This document shows positions 13,441-26,000 of a stretch of 64,000 nucleotides of DNA, piece by piece. The notes beneath the pieces were generated by a model. That model had not been told where the DNA came from and did not search any database. It worked only from the letters and a program-made list of their open reading frames with translations. Source of the stretch: Burhinus oedicnemus. Its lineage: Eukaryota > Chordata > Aves > Charadriiformes > Burhinidae. The stretch is taken from contig VFFE01007633.1 in the NCBI GenBank assembly GCA_008921705.1, positions 3,084,753-3,148,752 on the forward strand, given 5' to 3'. Position 1 is the stretch's first letter, and every line of letters begins with the position of its first letter. Made by a program: the position numbers and the translations under genes.

Positions 13441-15053
13441 CTGTACCAGCACTCACTGACTGGACCTGAAGATGATAAAACAGATTTTTTTAAAGCACCA
13501 TAGTAAGAAGACACACAGCTTTATACAGAAACTCTTTCTCTTGAGAGGAAATAAAGATGCTTACAATTGAGTGAACATACTTTAACTCAAGGCTGCATTC
13601 ATTCCATCATTCAAGAGAGAAAAATTTTTTCCTTGGTGGTGTTTTCAGTTACAAGAATACGTTTCTATCACTTTTCCTTATAGCAATATATTTTCTGTGA
13701 ATAAATCTGCCAAACAGAAGATTGCTTCCAGGCAAATCATAAAAGCTGCAAAGGTATGAGTGTCTTTCATAGCAGTGAGTTGTTCACATCTCAAAATAAT
13801 TGAGACTATTCAGGTGCTAACCTAATTAAGGATGTCTGTCTCAATTTAAGTTTAGACTAGATGCAAGTTGGGACAGTAGTTATCAACAGATCATCTTCTT
13901 TCAGATCAGTTACTTTGGTTTCCATTAAAGGCCACAAAAGCACTAAAACGTAGGCATTGTTATTAAGCTCTATACTAATTTATTCAGAAAGGATTCTCCA
14001 TTTACCTGCCTATTTCCTTAACAGGAATTTCCTGATACACTGCTTCAAGTTAAAAAAAGGATTGAGACATCTTCTTGGCTTTTTTCCCCTTTCACTAGCA
14101 ATTTTCCCATTCCTTAGTGTTACTACACTTTACTACTGTAAACACAGGTGCCAGTAAGTGTCTTCCACAAATCCTAGACTTTGGGCATTGTTTCCTCTAA
14201 GGCTGATAACTTACTCATAATAATTGAAAAGCTAATTTCATTAAAAGCTTTTGTTTATTTTCTTTAGTGATGCAGAAGTATCTATTGAGCCTATTTTACT
14301 TAAGGACTCGTCTGTCTGATTTTTCTGTCTGTTAGTCCATCTAGTGTCCTCATCTCTCCACCCCTACGGTGCTATTAATCCATTGGCCAACTGCACACAA
14401 ACCTTCAGGTAACACCTTATTAAATTGCTGTGGATTTCATTAAAATTGGTTTCTGGGAAGGGAAAAGAAACCCAGATTAATGCTCTTCCTGAGCAAAAGC
14501 CTCCTGTGTACTCCATTTCCCTGCCTGAGTGGCCTAGGCAGTCAGTCAGGAACACGTGCTGATCTTGCCCTGCCAGTATGCACAGTACGGTAGAAAAATC
14601 TGAAGCACGGGGCCTTGAGAAAGGAGCTGAGGTTACTGTGTAAGATGGAGCCTTGCATGGGACATACGGAACGAGCCTTACATAGGACACATATCCACTA
14701 AAAAATAAGAGCTGTAAGAAAATTACTCTAAAGAGTCATTCATAAGAAAATAAGAGAACTTGGTTTTGATTCATGGAAAATAGAGAATTTTCAAACATCT
14801 TCTCAGACTTAGCTTGCAGATTGCCTTCGGAGCTCTGTTATCTACCCTATGCACAGGTTCTGCTCTCACTGCTGATACTTTCAACACCAAAAATAAAAGA
14901 CTTAAGTATGGGACACCATGGTTGAGTCAGTCGTTCAAAGACTTGTGTGATTCTGAAGTCTTCCTTAGAGGTCTCATAAACATCTTTGGGTACAGACATT
15001 GCTGACCACCATCTCCTCTGGAAAGACCCTAATTTCAGTTGTTTCTGCCTTTG
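13441..15053. other. Unassigned intergenic DNA
   Basis: This is AT-rich sequence between the truncated LTR and the first CR1 copy. A possible diverged extension of the LTR reaches about 13470. I see nothing else I can support. Confidence 0.6.
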
Positions 15054-15613
15054 TCATATAATCATAGAATGGTTTAGGTTGGAAGGGACCTTAAAGATCA
15101 TCGAGTTCCAATCCCCTTGCTATGGGCAGGGACACCTCCTGCTAGACCTGGTTGCTCAAAGCCCCGTCCAACCTTGAACACTTCCAGGGATGGGGCATCC
15201 ACAACTTCCCTTGGCAACCTGTTCCAGTGCTTCATCATCTCCATAGTGAAAAATTTCTTCCTAATATCTAATCTAAATCTGCCCTCTTCCAGTTTTAAGC
15301 CATTACCCCTCATCCTATCACTACATGCCCTTGTAAAAAGTCCCTCTCCAGCTTTCTTGCAGGTCCCTTTCAGATACTGGAAGGCTGCTATAAGGTCTCC
15401 TCGGAGCCTTCTCTTCTCCAAGCTGAACAACCCCAACTCTCTCAGCTTGTCCTCATAGGAAAGGTGCTCTAACACTCTGATCATCTTTGCGGCCCTCCTC
15501 TGGACTTGCTCCAAGAGGTCCATGTCCTTATGTTGAGGGCTCCAGAGCTGGACACAGTATTCCAGGTGGGGTCTCATGAGAGGGGAGTAGAGAGGCAAAA
15601 CTACCTCCCTTGT
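15054..15613 (-). mobile_element. CR1 LINE 3' fragment (TCATAGAA-type terminus)
   Basis: The left edge has two octamers, TCATATAA and TCATAGAA, followed by the GGTTTAGGTTGGAAGGGACC-type 3' end. The minus-strand translation over 15098-15616 gives CR1 ORF2 C-terminal motifs: [48 protein letters not shown] and [10 protein letters not shown]. The normal stop is lost: the frame runs into what should be 3' UTR through small indels. It is truncated at the SREV-like point near 15613. Confidence 0.93.
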
Positions 15614-16729
15614 CAAATGTTAACTGGTTGGCTGGAATCTCTTCTCTTACATATCTCTCTTGTTGATCATTTTCCACCGTCCTATCCCTGTTCTTGCACT
15701 GTTCAGCAGAGAAAGATGGCTCCCTGTGCTTCACCACGATGCAGTAGTTCTAAGGAGGCTGCCGCTAAGGGATGAAACCAAATTCACATGCCAGCTGGCC
15801 AGCTGGAAGGTCAAGTAGAAAGACTTGTGAGTAGAAGCACGTGGGCTATTTCAGAGTGGCAATGGGAAGGAATTGGTGTTAGAGCCAGAAGGAATGGGCA
15901 GGAAGGGATGAATGGGAGAGAAGGTAGAGGGGGCATAGTGGCTGGACTTGGTTGCTCCACGTGACTGGAGCAAGAAGCCACTGAGCATTAGTGGAAAACT
16001 GAGACCAGAGATAGCGTAGGCACACTGAGAGAAGATAAACTTGACAGAACTCTGATCACTTGTAATAGTAGAGACAGGCATGAGTTCTGGGACTGATGGA
16101 AAACGGGGAGGCATACTGCTGGGACAAAACAGGAGCAACGGGGTGGCATCAGTCATGATTAGGGAGAGCAGGCACCGATATTCCTATAAGCAGCCTACAG
16201 AGTTAGTGGAGTGAGACAAGGGAGCTGGCTCCAAAACAAGGTAACTATTGCCATTAAGTTCCTGTGTGTGAGCTAATTCATCCATACAAAAATTGGGACT
16301 TGTTACTAGAGGTGTGTCACCATGCTGATATAAAGATACCACTTATCTGATAGCACAGGATCTGTGCTTGTGTTTCCTAATATGTATAGCATCATGTGGA
16401 CATTTCAGCTCAAGTGGCACTAGCTTAGCATCTCTATAATCCACTCCACAGAAACAAATGTGTGCCCAAAACTCCTAGAGCACACTCCCTTCCAAAGCCT
16501 AGACCAGAACTGAAGCACCATTTTGCTCTTCTGGCAAGGCGTATTTGTGATGCTCAGTGTACCTCATCTCGAGAAAGAAGCACAATACTGTTCTTAAAGT
16601 CAACGCACTTGAAGTTGATTAAAGCTGTGCTTTGAAGATAAAAAGTGTGATAAAATATTACGTGCTTTGAAAATGAAGCATTAGACATCTCAAGTTCAGC
16701 ATCCAAAATTGCGGGATGCTTTTGACAAT
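15614..16729. other. Unassigned intergenic DNA
   Basis: This lies between a CR1 copy and the MIR-like SINE. A 101-codon minus frame at 15851-16156 has no recognisable family. No other feature is seen. Confidence 0.55.
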
Positions 16730-16883
16730 TCTGACCTTAATCTCTATGTGTCTCAATTTCCCACTTACAAAACGAGGATAAGAGTGGCACTTAATTTTGT
16801 AGGGAACCATAGATTAGCTAATTTTATGAAGCACTCACACGCTATGGTGAGGGCACAGCGCAATCATCCATGAAGATAGTAGA
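16730..16883 (+). mobile_element. Ancient MIR-like amniote SINE remnant
   Basis: CTGACCTTAATCTCTATGTG, TCTCAATTTCCCACTTACAA and AACGAGGATAAGAGT follow the MIR core pattern (CCTCAGTTTCCCCATCTGTAAAATGGGGATAA). The tail GAAGCACTCACACGCTATGG, GTGAGGGCA and GAAGATAGTAG fits the 3' end of an amniote MIR that I recall as MIR1_Amn. It is strongly diverged, as expected for a repeat of this age. The family assignment is from memory. Confidence 0.6.
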
Positions 16884-17054
16884 CAATTTTATGTTTGACG
16901 CAGGATTTGCCTGTTGGATGTCAAATAAGATCTGATATCAAATATTGAAGGAAAAAGAAATATGGAGTATCTACCCCTTATGGAACAAGGCAGGTTTTCC
17001 CAAAGAGGGAAAAAAACAATACCTATACAATCACATAATTAAAAGCTGTTTGGT

Positions 17055-18184
17055 AATCACGGAATTACGGAATTTTCAGAGTTGGAAGAGACCTCTAGAG
17101 ATCATCTAGTCCAACTCCCCTGCTGACGCAGGAATACCTAGAGCACATTACTCAGGACTGCATCCAGGCGGGTCTTGAAATTCTCCAGAGAAGGGGATTC
17201 CACAACCTCCCTGGGCAGCCTCTTCCAGTGCTCTGTCACCCTCACCGTAAAGAAGTTTGTTCTTAGGTTTGAATGGAACTTCCTATGTTCCAGCTTGTGC
17301 CCATTGCCCCTCGTCCTGTCACTGGGAACCACTGAAAAGAGTCTGCCTCCATCCTCCTTCAACCCACCCTTTAGATACTTAGAAGCAAGAATAAGGTCTC
17401 CCCTCAGCCTTCTCTTCTCCAGGCTAAAGAGTCCCAGCTCTCTCAGCCTTTCCTCATAAGGGAGGTGCTCCAATCTCCCAGTCATCTTTGTTGCCCTACG
17501 CTGGACCCTCTCCAGAAGTTCCCTGTCCCGCTTGAGCTGGGGAGCCCAGGACTGGACACAGTATTCCAGCTGTGGCCTCACCAGTGCCGAGTAGAGGGGG
17601 AGAATGACCCCCCTCGACCTACTGGCCACACTCTTCCCTAGGCAGCCCAGGATTCCATTGGCCTTCCTGGCGACAAGGACACATTGCTGGCTCATGGATA
17701 ATTTACTATCTACCAGGACCCCCAGATCCTTCTCCTCAGAGCTACTTTCCAGCAGGTCCACCCCTAGCCTATATTGGTGCCTAGTATTCTTCCTCCCCAG
17801 ATGCAGGACCCTACACTTGCTCTTGTTGAACCTCATTAGGTTCTTCTCTGCCCAGCACTTCAGCCTGTCTAAGTCACACTGGATGGCAACACGGCCCTCT
17901 GGAGTGTCAGCCACCCCTCCCAGTTTGGTATCATCAGCAAACTTGCTGAGGATACACTCTGTCCCCTCATCCAGGTCATTGATGAATATATTGAACAAGA
18001 TTGGACCAAGTATTGACCCTTGGGGGACACCACTGGTTACAGGCCTCCAACTTGACACTGCTCCATTAATCACAACCCTCCGAGTTCTGTCACACAGCCA
18101 GCATTCAATACACCTTGCTGTCTCCTCGTCTAGCCCACAGTTCCTCAGCTTCCTAATGAGGATGTTATGGGAGACAGTGTCAAA
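17055..18184 (-). mobile_element. CR1 LINE, 5'-truncated, with long intact ORF2 remnant
   Basis: The right end in element orientation (left on the + strand) carries tandem octamers AATCACGG/AATTACGG, the CR1-type 3' terminus, followed by a short 3' UTR to 17137. The minus-strand frame that stops at 17138 is open for 352 codons. It encodes the reverse transcriptase C-terminal half: FDTVSHN (start of motif A) at residues 5-11, [12 protein letters not shown] at 54-65, FADDTKLGG at 86-94, then the CR1 tail with [20 protein letters not shown] and [14 protein letters not shown] motifs. The first four residues come from flanking DNA; element similarity begins at the Phe of the AFD motif. CR1 copies are normally 5'-truncated like this. 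It is a transposon fragment with no host role evident. Confidence 0.93.
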
Positions 18185-18196
18185 ATGTGTATACAT
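17138..18196 (-). pseudogene. CR1 ORF2 reverse transcriptase fragment (352 codons, no internal stop)
   Basis: This open frame lies inside the truncated CR1. It keeps the palm-domain catalytic segments from motif A onward but lacks the endonuclease domain and the N-terminal part of the RT, so it cannot support retrotransposition alone. FADD is the usual CR1 form of the YADD box in birds. The uninterrupted frame means either a fairly recent insertion or chance preservation. Confidence 0.85.
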
Positions 18197-21100
18197 AAAA
18201 AAAGCAGAATAAAATTTGCGCAGGAAGCCTTTATTTTTACATTCCTCACATTTTAAGCACCTGATTTTGCAGTTCTCATCACTATTTTGGTATGGTTTCT
18301 CCCTGTAGGCAACTCTGTTTTTAATTACATAAAGAGTTTATTGCTTAAACTAGTTAAACAGTTTAAAAGTTTGAAAGTTCTGGTTTTCATACACAATGTC
18401 ATTAAAAATATTTTATTGTCCTTTTTATCTTTAGCATGTATTTCTGAGTCCTTTTTAAGTTTTTTCATATTATGATAAAATAATTTACTGTTTTCGTTAT
18501 TGTTACTGAAATCTTATCAGGAAGCTTAGCAGTTCATTAAATTACATAATGCATGAAGTAGGTGGAATCAATTAAAGAATGGAAAAAGAGACTTCTGACA
18601 TTTTATTAAAATGACACCTTTCATTCAAAAAAGATACAACTGATATTAGAAAGTTGTAAACGAGATTTGTTGTTCAATACAATGCTCTTTTGAATGTATG
18701 TGCACAACAGCCCAACTTTCTTTCAAAGGGTAAAGTGAGCCTCCAAGAGAGGCTATTTTTGTAGGTCATTCCAAGACGTGTAAAATTATTTTGGACAGAA
18801 AATAATAACCATTGCATGTTTAGCAATTTGCATTTCAGATGCAAAGCATGTCTCTTCAGTCTTAAATTTTCTAGTAAAAACATACCAATTTTTTGTTTGT
18901 TTGCTTTATTTATTTTTGGGGTTTTTTTTTAAATCCCCCAACTTTTCCTGGGAAAAATCCTACAAAACCAAGCAGTATAAAATGTAAACAACTTTCCTTC
19001 TGGGGGAAAAGGAACAGAGTGAACTGTATCTGCTGTTTCATATACCATTGGCAAGGCTTAGCCAAAACTTCGTGGAGTGATGGATAAGACGGTGAAGGAT
19101 AAGAAATAAGATCTGTATTGATCGGAATATGGTTTTCACTGTATTTATGAATATTTAATGCAGACTATAGTACATATGCATTCAGACTTAAATATGTTTA
19201 CTAGCACTAAATGTAGTTTAGTATCACAGAAATTCCATTACAATCAGGGTAAGTACAGCATCTGAAATGTAAAGCTGCCCAGTGTAAAACAAGCCACAAA
19301 AATATTGACCTTAATTCACTACAATCTTTCCTGCATTACAGTCCTTGTTTCTCCTCTTAATAACTAATGTTAATTTGAAGAACTATATTGCAAGTATGAG
19401 TACCAGCACATACGTGTTCATTTTGTTCCATGAATAAATTAATTAGTTTTTCTTACAAAATAAACCATTACTGCCATACAATTTCCTTTTTTCCCCTTAC
19501 TTTTCAACACATGTTCTGTGCGCCTCATTTTTCTGTTAAATTTACCTATCTGAACATTTTAAGCTACACACTGAATATTTTAAGGTCCATATGGATTATT
19601 TGCATTTTCAGCTGTATTTCCATTGTATGTTTTTCCATTTACTATGTTGCCAGTAATTCACTGGAGCAATCTACTCAGTTCCACTGTGACAGCTCTCCTC
19701 AAAGCTGCCAGTCGCTCCTACGCATTTCCAAATAGATTTCAGTAGCTGTTATGAATTATAACACTGAATTAGAACCTTAATTTTACACTACACAGAATTA
19801 AAACTTGTATGAATCTTCTTTCTCCCTATCTTTGTATTTCCGGTCTCAAAGGCCAAGATCACCCTTACAGCCAGGCATTTTCAGAAATCTCTCAAGGTTC
19901 CTTCTACAGATAGTGTAATTCCTATGTGTCAGTTGGCAACATGATGATCTCCACTGTGCTATTTTCTATCTAGTAATGGAGAAAGAAGAATTCAGTCAAA
20001 CACATAGTCACTCCAGCACTTCTTACCATAAATATCGTTCATCGATGTTTGTTGTAGCTGGCTTTCTGCAATGCCTAATCTGAAGTTAAATCAAATCAAA
20101 ACTTATAGAGAAGGTACAGCACCTCAGTGCTATGTGCATTTTTGCACTTTATTAGGTTATGGAGGAATGTCTACAGCAATAACGGATAAACCCACGGGGG
20201 AAAGGAGAATAAACATTTAGTTTATTCAGGAATAGTAGGCTTTATCAGGAAACTGAGTGATGACAAGGAAAGGAGCAAAATTCTGACAGTGAAAACTACA
20301 TTGCTAAGAAGGTTATGTTACAACAGTATGTGCACGTTTCAGGTAAGGGGATAAGGGAGATTACACAGGAGGCTATTAAGTCATTTGCCTATAAAATAGC
20401 CCTCAAGGAACACTTGCTCTTATCACATCTGCAATTACTCGTATTGATATTTCTCACTCATCCTTTTGTCTCTCACTCTGTGTTACTTTTGACACAGTTT
20501 CCCCAATTCAGACCATGATTCATTACAACCCTTCTTCACAAAAAACTACTTCTGCTAGGAATAATATAGCAATTAAATGCCTAATGTTACTGCCAATTTT
20601 GAGGTTATTGATCAAAATCTAAGTGCTGTTTACTTGTCTTCTAACTCCACTATTCTTTTCTTGCTTGCTGTTACTAGGACACGCATAGTAACAACTGGAC
20701 ATGACCTTGTATTTGTTGTTCTTCCTGTGGGTGTGGAGATGTTGCATGCTGGTTCATGATGTAGAAGGTCTCCAGCACTGCACATTTCTGAGGTCACCGG
20801 AAGCCTTCCTCACTGCAGTTTATGCACCAGTCTTCTCTGATGTGCTATGCTCATGTCTCCACTGAGATTTGTGCCGTTTATTAAGGGCCTGAACTAAAGC
20901 TGATTGAAGGAAATTAAAATGGAAGCATTTTCTTTCATTTCGCTGCAAATCGCAGTAAATGAAAACTGAAATACAGCTGAGAGAACTAGATCCAACAGAG
21001 GATGTAAGTACCTAAAACCCTTCTGATCTGAGCATCATGTGGGATGCAAGAGGAAGAATTCAAAGTTTCTGGATGTTGATTAGGCTTCTGAGTTAGGTGT

Positions 21101-22721
21101 GAAGGTTCCCAGAGGGGCCAAGATCTGTGTATACACACGCACAGAACAACAGGCACCCTGGAGCTTTAAAATGGAAACGTAAGACCCTGTGGAGTCAGTT
21201 TAAATAACAGTTGAGAAGGACTTATTTGATGAGCAATTTTCAACACGGGTGCCTGAGGTCCTGTGTTAGTCATCAAAGTTCCTTGTTAGAGTTGAAATCA
21301 TTTTGTCTCCTTCATTCAGAAGTTTCTTAGGCTTTGATAAAAAATGAAAGGATAGCATTTACTTCATTTTGAGAAGGTTTTTATGCTGCCTTACATTTTT
21401 ATGATAGTCTGCCTCATTCTAGCTTGCCATACTACATTCAGAATGACTAAACTATAGATGTTTTCTAGCTTCAGAACACTTCTTTTATATTTTTTTTTTC
21501 TGTATAAATGATTCCATTTTAAAACAAGTTTAATTATTGGCAAGGGCAACTGCCAATTTCCATGTTCATCACCCAGCCACTTTTACTGTATTACTCCTTA
21601 GTCTACGTATTTTTTGTCCTGAGTTTAATTATCCTTATTCATTTACTAATTAATTACAAGTCAGATTAGGATTGCCACTTAAATGTTAATGTATTTGTTT
21701 GATCAAAATTATTTACAGGCACATGATGTCTCATAATTCGTAAGCATAAGATGATAGCTCAAATCCATGTCTGGGCCTTTATCATACAGGTTAACAATTT
21801 TCCATTTCAGATAGCTGAAGGGAATGGAAAGAATCCACAAATGTTTGAATTTATGAGTATGTTTTGCTCAAGATACTGTTCAGGAACTTGGCTATTTCAG
21901 ATTAACTATCAAATATCACAGAGGACTCAAAGTGTTGAATTATTTCAAGGTTTGATGCACAACACAATCTCTTGCAGCCATATCAATGTTATTGATAAAG
22001 TACATAAACTTTTCAGCTTGTTTGTTCATAAACAGTTGACATAAAATTTCTCTCTGACATGAGATGGTCCAATAATAACCAGTAAAATCTCACAGTAGTT
22101 GTTTTGCTTGACTTGCAGTTTCATAGGTGGTAATTGTGTATACTCCACACATAAGGAATCCACATAGCATCACAGAATTATGGTTTCAGATTCAAACTTG
22201 TATTTAAAAATAATATGTATCACTAGGCTTCAGGATTTCAAGACAGACCTCAAGGACATTAACAGAGCTAACTGAGGACTCCAGTGCTGGGAGTGAACAG
22301 TCTCCATTACTCTCGCTGTTTTAACTCCAAAGCCAATTTAAGCATCAGAGAAAATGGCCATTCCATAGCTGATAATATTAGTAGACACAATCACATTATT
22401 TCAGAATCTCATGCTATTACTTCTCACTATTTTCTCAGTTGCTTCTCCTATGAACTGGCAAATGCCTCAGTTTCCTAGAGGTAACTCCTACGGTGCTCTT
22501 ATGTGCTGATAATACAAAACTCTTAAGCTTGTAAAACCAAAATTTTGATTATTACCAGATAATTCCAGTTAAAAACTGGGGACTATAATCTAACACACAA
22601 CAGAGAGAGTAGCATAAAGGAAAATTGCCTTTTAGTGAAACTCTCCTGAGGACTTTACCGTTCCAGGGATGGAGTAAACTATCAGAGTTACAACTGTTAC
22701 AGGAAGGAGAGAGTAAGTACA
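18185..22721. other. Unassigned intergenic DNA
   Basis: The DNA is AT-rich with many stop codons in all frames. The longest frame (101 codons at 19430-19735, hydrophobic, Cys/Phe-rich) reflects T-richness. No repeat or gene is recognised. Confidence 0.6.
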
Positions 22722-23020
22722 GAATCACAGTATCATGGAAGAACTAGGTTGGAAAGGGTTTCTGAAAGTCATCTAGACCAACCTCCTGCTTCAAGCCAGG
22801 CTAACTGAAAAATGAGAAGAGGATGGCCAAGGTCTTGTCCAGTCATGTTTTGACTCCATGGAGGCGGATCCCACAGGCTGTCCAGGAAGCACATCCCAGT
22901 TCTTAATCACTCTCTCAGAGAGGAATTTTTCCGGTACCAAATTAGAATTTCCCTTGCTGCAACTTGTTATTGTTGCATCTTGTTGTCTCATTGTCACGTA
23001 GAGCACTGCCTAAGTGCCAT
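22722..23020 (-). mobile_element. Old CR1 LINE 3' fragment
   Basis: It begins AGAATCACAGTATCATGGAAG and then GGTTGGAAAGGG and ATCTAGACCAACCTCCTGCT, the reverse complement of a CR1 3' end. Degraded C-terminal ORF2 sequence follows (for example the SERVIKNWDVLPG region on the minus strand). It is more diverged than the copies at 15.1 and 39.8 kb. The right edge is approximate. Confidence 0.8.
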
Positions 23021-26000
23021 CACAAGGTACCTCCTTCCTCACACAACCTCACAGCAAGAGTTTTTAAAAACTTACATTAAAACAAGTGACTCTTGTGTTT
23101 TCTATACTTGGGATTTCAGTTATGTTTGGGTTTTCAGCATACCTTATCGGCCATCCTCAACTTGCATATGCCTCTGAAAGAGCTGGCAGTCTAAGATGAG
23201 AGACTACAAACTTGCCTGGATCTTTTGTTCTAGCCACTTACTGTCAGAGACATGTTGAATTAGGTGGACCTAGTATAGCTGCTCCTGCATGTGTATGTTC
23301 TCTCTCTTCTGTACTTGAAACATCTCTAATTCAATTCAGAGCAATCATTCACAATTTGTACTTGGATTCGAAGTTTACTGCATCTGTTTCAGACCTAGAG
23401 AAGCTTGAGCTTGTCTACTTTTCAAAACAGTATTAGCTGATTTGATGAAAGACATTACCTCTACTTAAAACTCTTTATCATCTTATATCCTTCCTTTATC
23501 ATGGTCACAGTAACACTACTTCTACGTTAATTCTGAAGACAGCTTAATAAATGCAGAGTAAATTACGGGTTTTTTGTTAATTGCACATATAAGTTAAAAA
23601 CTTCACACTGATCGTAAAGCGCCAAATTCATGGGAAAGCATTTGTCGAGCTCATGTGTGGAGTCCTGCATCTGCTTTGTATCATTCAGCCAATAAACAAT
23701 CCCCAGTCACAGGTCAGTTGTGTTTTCTGGACAGGTATGTGGACAGTCAAGAAAACTTTGTCTTTAAGGATGGAATATTTTTGGAACTTATTTACAGCTT
23801 ATACCATGGATAACTTCCTTGGCTGTAACTTCATTGACAGTTCATTAATCTACCCAGAAAAGAATAAACCTGCCATTTCTAGCAGATGCATTCAAACTTA
23901 TAATGTTATTGATACTTTGGAACATTAATATAACTTTCTATGCTGCTGAGACTTTCATGTGATTTTATTATTTGATAGAGGTTGCTCTATTCCCTGGTTT
24001 CTTTTTCCCTTCTACTTCTGCCAGTATAACTACTGATTGCCAGAGACCTCCTAAAGGCATTGTGAAACCTTTCATCCTTCCTGAATTGTAGCATTAGAAA
24101 AAAGTTACAAGAAAGATGGGCTTGGGTTTACAAAGCTCATTAGGACCACGAGCACCCAAGTAAACACTAAGATATCATTGAAGGCTCCAAGCATCCACTG
24201 TAACCAGTACTGGGAGGAAAAATAGCTTCAGGCAATTCTGGGATTGGAAGGAGACAAAGACCTTTCATCCTTTTGCCAACTTTACCTCCAAGCAGAGAGG
24301 TGAACAGTAGGCCAAAAGCGGGTCCTTGTAAGTGCCAACACAGGTCTGTCAAAGTGGTTATAGCTTTGAAAAGGAACCATGTGCTAATCGAGCAACAATT
24401 TGTTCCCTCTAGCCCTATTTCATTTTTCTCTTTCTATGCATTTATTTAAAGGGCTCACCGTTCTTCTCAGTCAGAGAGAATGTAAAAATTAAAAATTAAG
24501 ATCAAACAACACCGGACACCTTGCCATTCCAGAAGAGAAATATTCTCCCTTCCTATGGGGAACTGAACACTCATGGAATCTATACTGAGGAGACACAGCT
24601 TAAACTGGAAGAGATATCTTCCAGTAAGAGATATCTTCCAGTATCAACAGCAAATAGGACTTTGATGTACTCAAAATCTTGGCCAAACTGGTGTATCCTA
24701 GGTCTCAGGCTAGCTTTTAATAATTTGATTCTTACTTATACACAGTGCAAAGTCGTATATAATGGTTGCTATAATATTAAAAAAAAAATATACAAAATTC
24801 TCTGTAAGTTTACCTTTTACTATATTAATATAAAATTTTCATTATTGATCTCTGCATTACCCCAAAGTATGTCTCATTTCAAGAGACAAGCATATTCTTC
24901 CCTTATCTCTAAAGCCTTAAGCTCTGAACCCAGATCACAAATTACATGGTTAAGATTTTGTCACTCAAACTCCAGCAGTGCATCAACCCTTGGGAAGATG
25001 TGATGAGAAGGACAGGTTAAGCCCAGTAAGAAAGATACTCCAGAAAGTTTAGTTTCCTCTGAGGTGGAGAGCAAGATATGGTTTTCAACCAACTGGAAAA
25101 ATGGATGTATTTTTTTTTTTGCTTTATTTTCTCGTCGATTTTGTATTACTGCCTATTTGTGGTAGCAATAGTACAATGATTACTATTCCCAAAGTAAGGC
25201 AAAGGTGGATGTTAAAGCAAGTAAGAAAAGAAAAATAAAGACAAGAATCAGCCTGAAGTATGTATTTTGGAAGTTACGACAGCCACATGGACACCACCTG
25301 GGCAAAAAGCTTTCCAAGAATGAGTTTGAATCACAAGGACACATAAAATCACAGAAGACCTCAGAAAATATGAAAGTTTAAGTAAACTTGAAGAAGGTAC
25401 CTAACTGTGTCACTAAAAAACTTGACAAGCCATGAAGAAAAGAGAGAAAGTGGCCTACCTGCTGCTAGCTGTGCAGACTTCCTTCCCCAGGGGCAGGGAT
25501 GGAACCATGCCCAAGGGCACAGACAGAGGTCTAGGAGGCTGTACGAGGGGCTGCCTCCCTGACCCACAGAGGGAAGTTAATCTGAAGTAAGGAAACTGTA
25601 CTCCTCCCCCTTTTTTATACATGGGCCTTGGCACGCTCTGAAGGAATACAAGAACAGCTGTATGAAGTCAGAGCAAATGTCCATGTAGCCCTGTATCTAC
25701 CCCTCAGTAACTAGCAGTGCATGTAGACACGCAGCGAAGACGAAAAGGAGAGGAATGAAGCATAGGGGTGGAGAATACTTTGTCATCCTCCATCAGTTTG
25801 GAACTTCTTGTCTCAGAGCCCTCTGAGCCAGAGGTGTCGTCTTCATATTAGAGCAGAGGGTTTTCTTCTCTATATTCAGCCCTGTTTTACAGCGGAGCTA
25901 CACGTTATGGGATGAACCACATCAGGCAGCCTCAGGCACCAACTCCATTCCCAACTTGAAGAGTCCCAGTCTGCATGGTTCTTCCTCAGATGGAAGCTGT

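Noticed and set aside
17604..18212. A 202-codon forward open frame
   Set aside because: It is the complementary-strand shadow of the CR1 reverse transcriptase frame on the minus strand.
22168..22200. ATCACAGAATTATGG-like sequence resembling a CR1 3' end
   Set aside because: Only about 15 bp match and no ORF2 tail follows, so it is not distinguishable from chance.
24521..25003. A 160-codon forward open frame
   Set aside because: It has no recognisable family, and contains a perfect 17-bp tandem duplication that would shift a real reading frame. The composition is that of AT-rich noncoding DNA.
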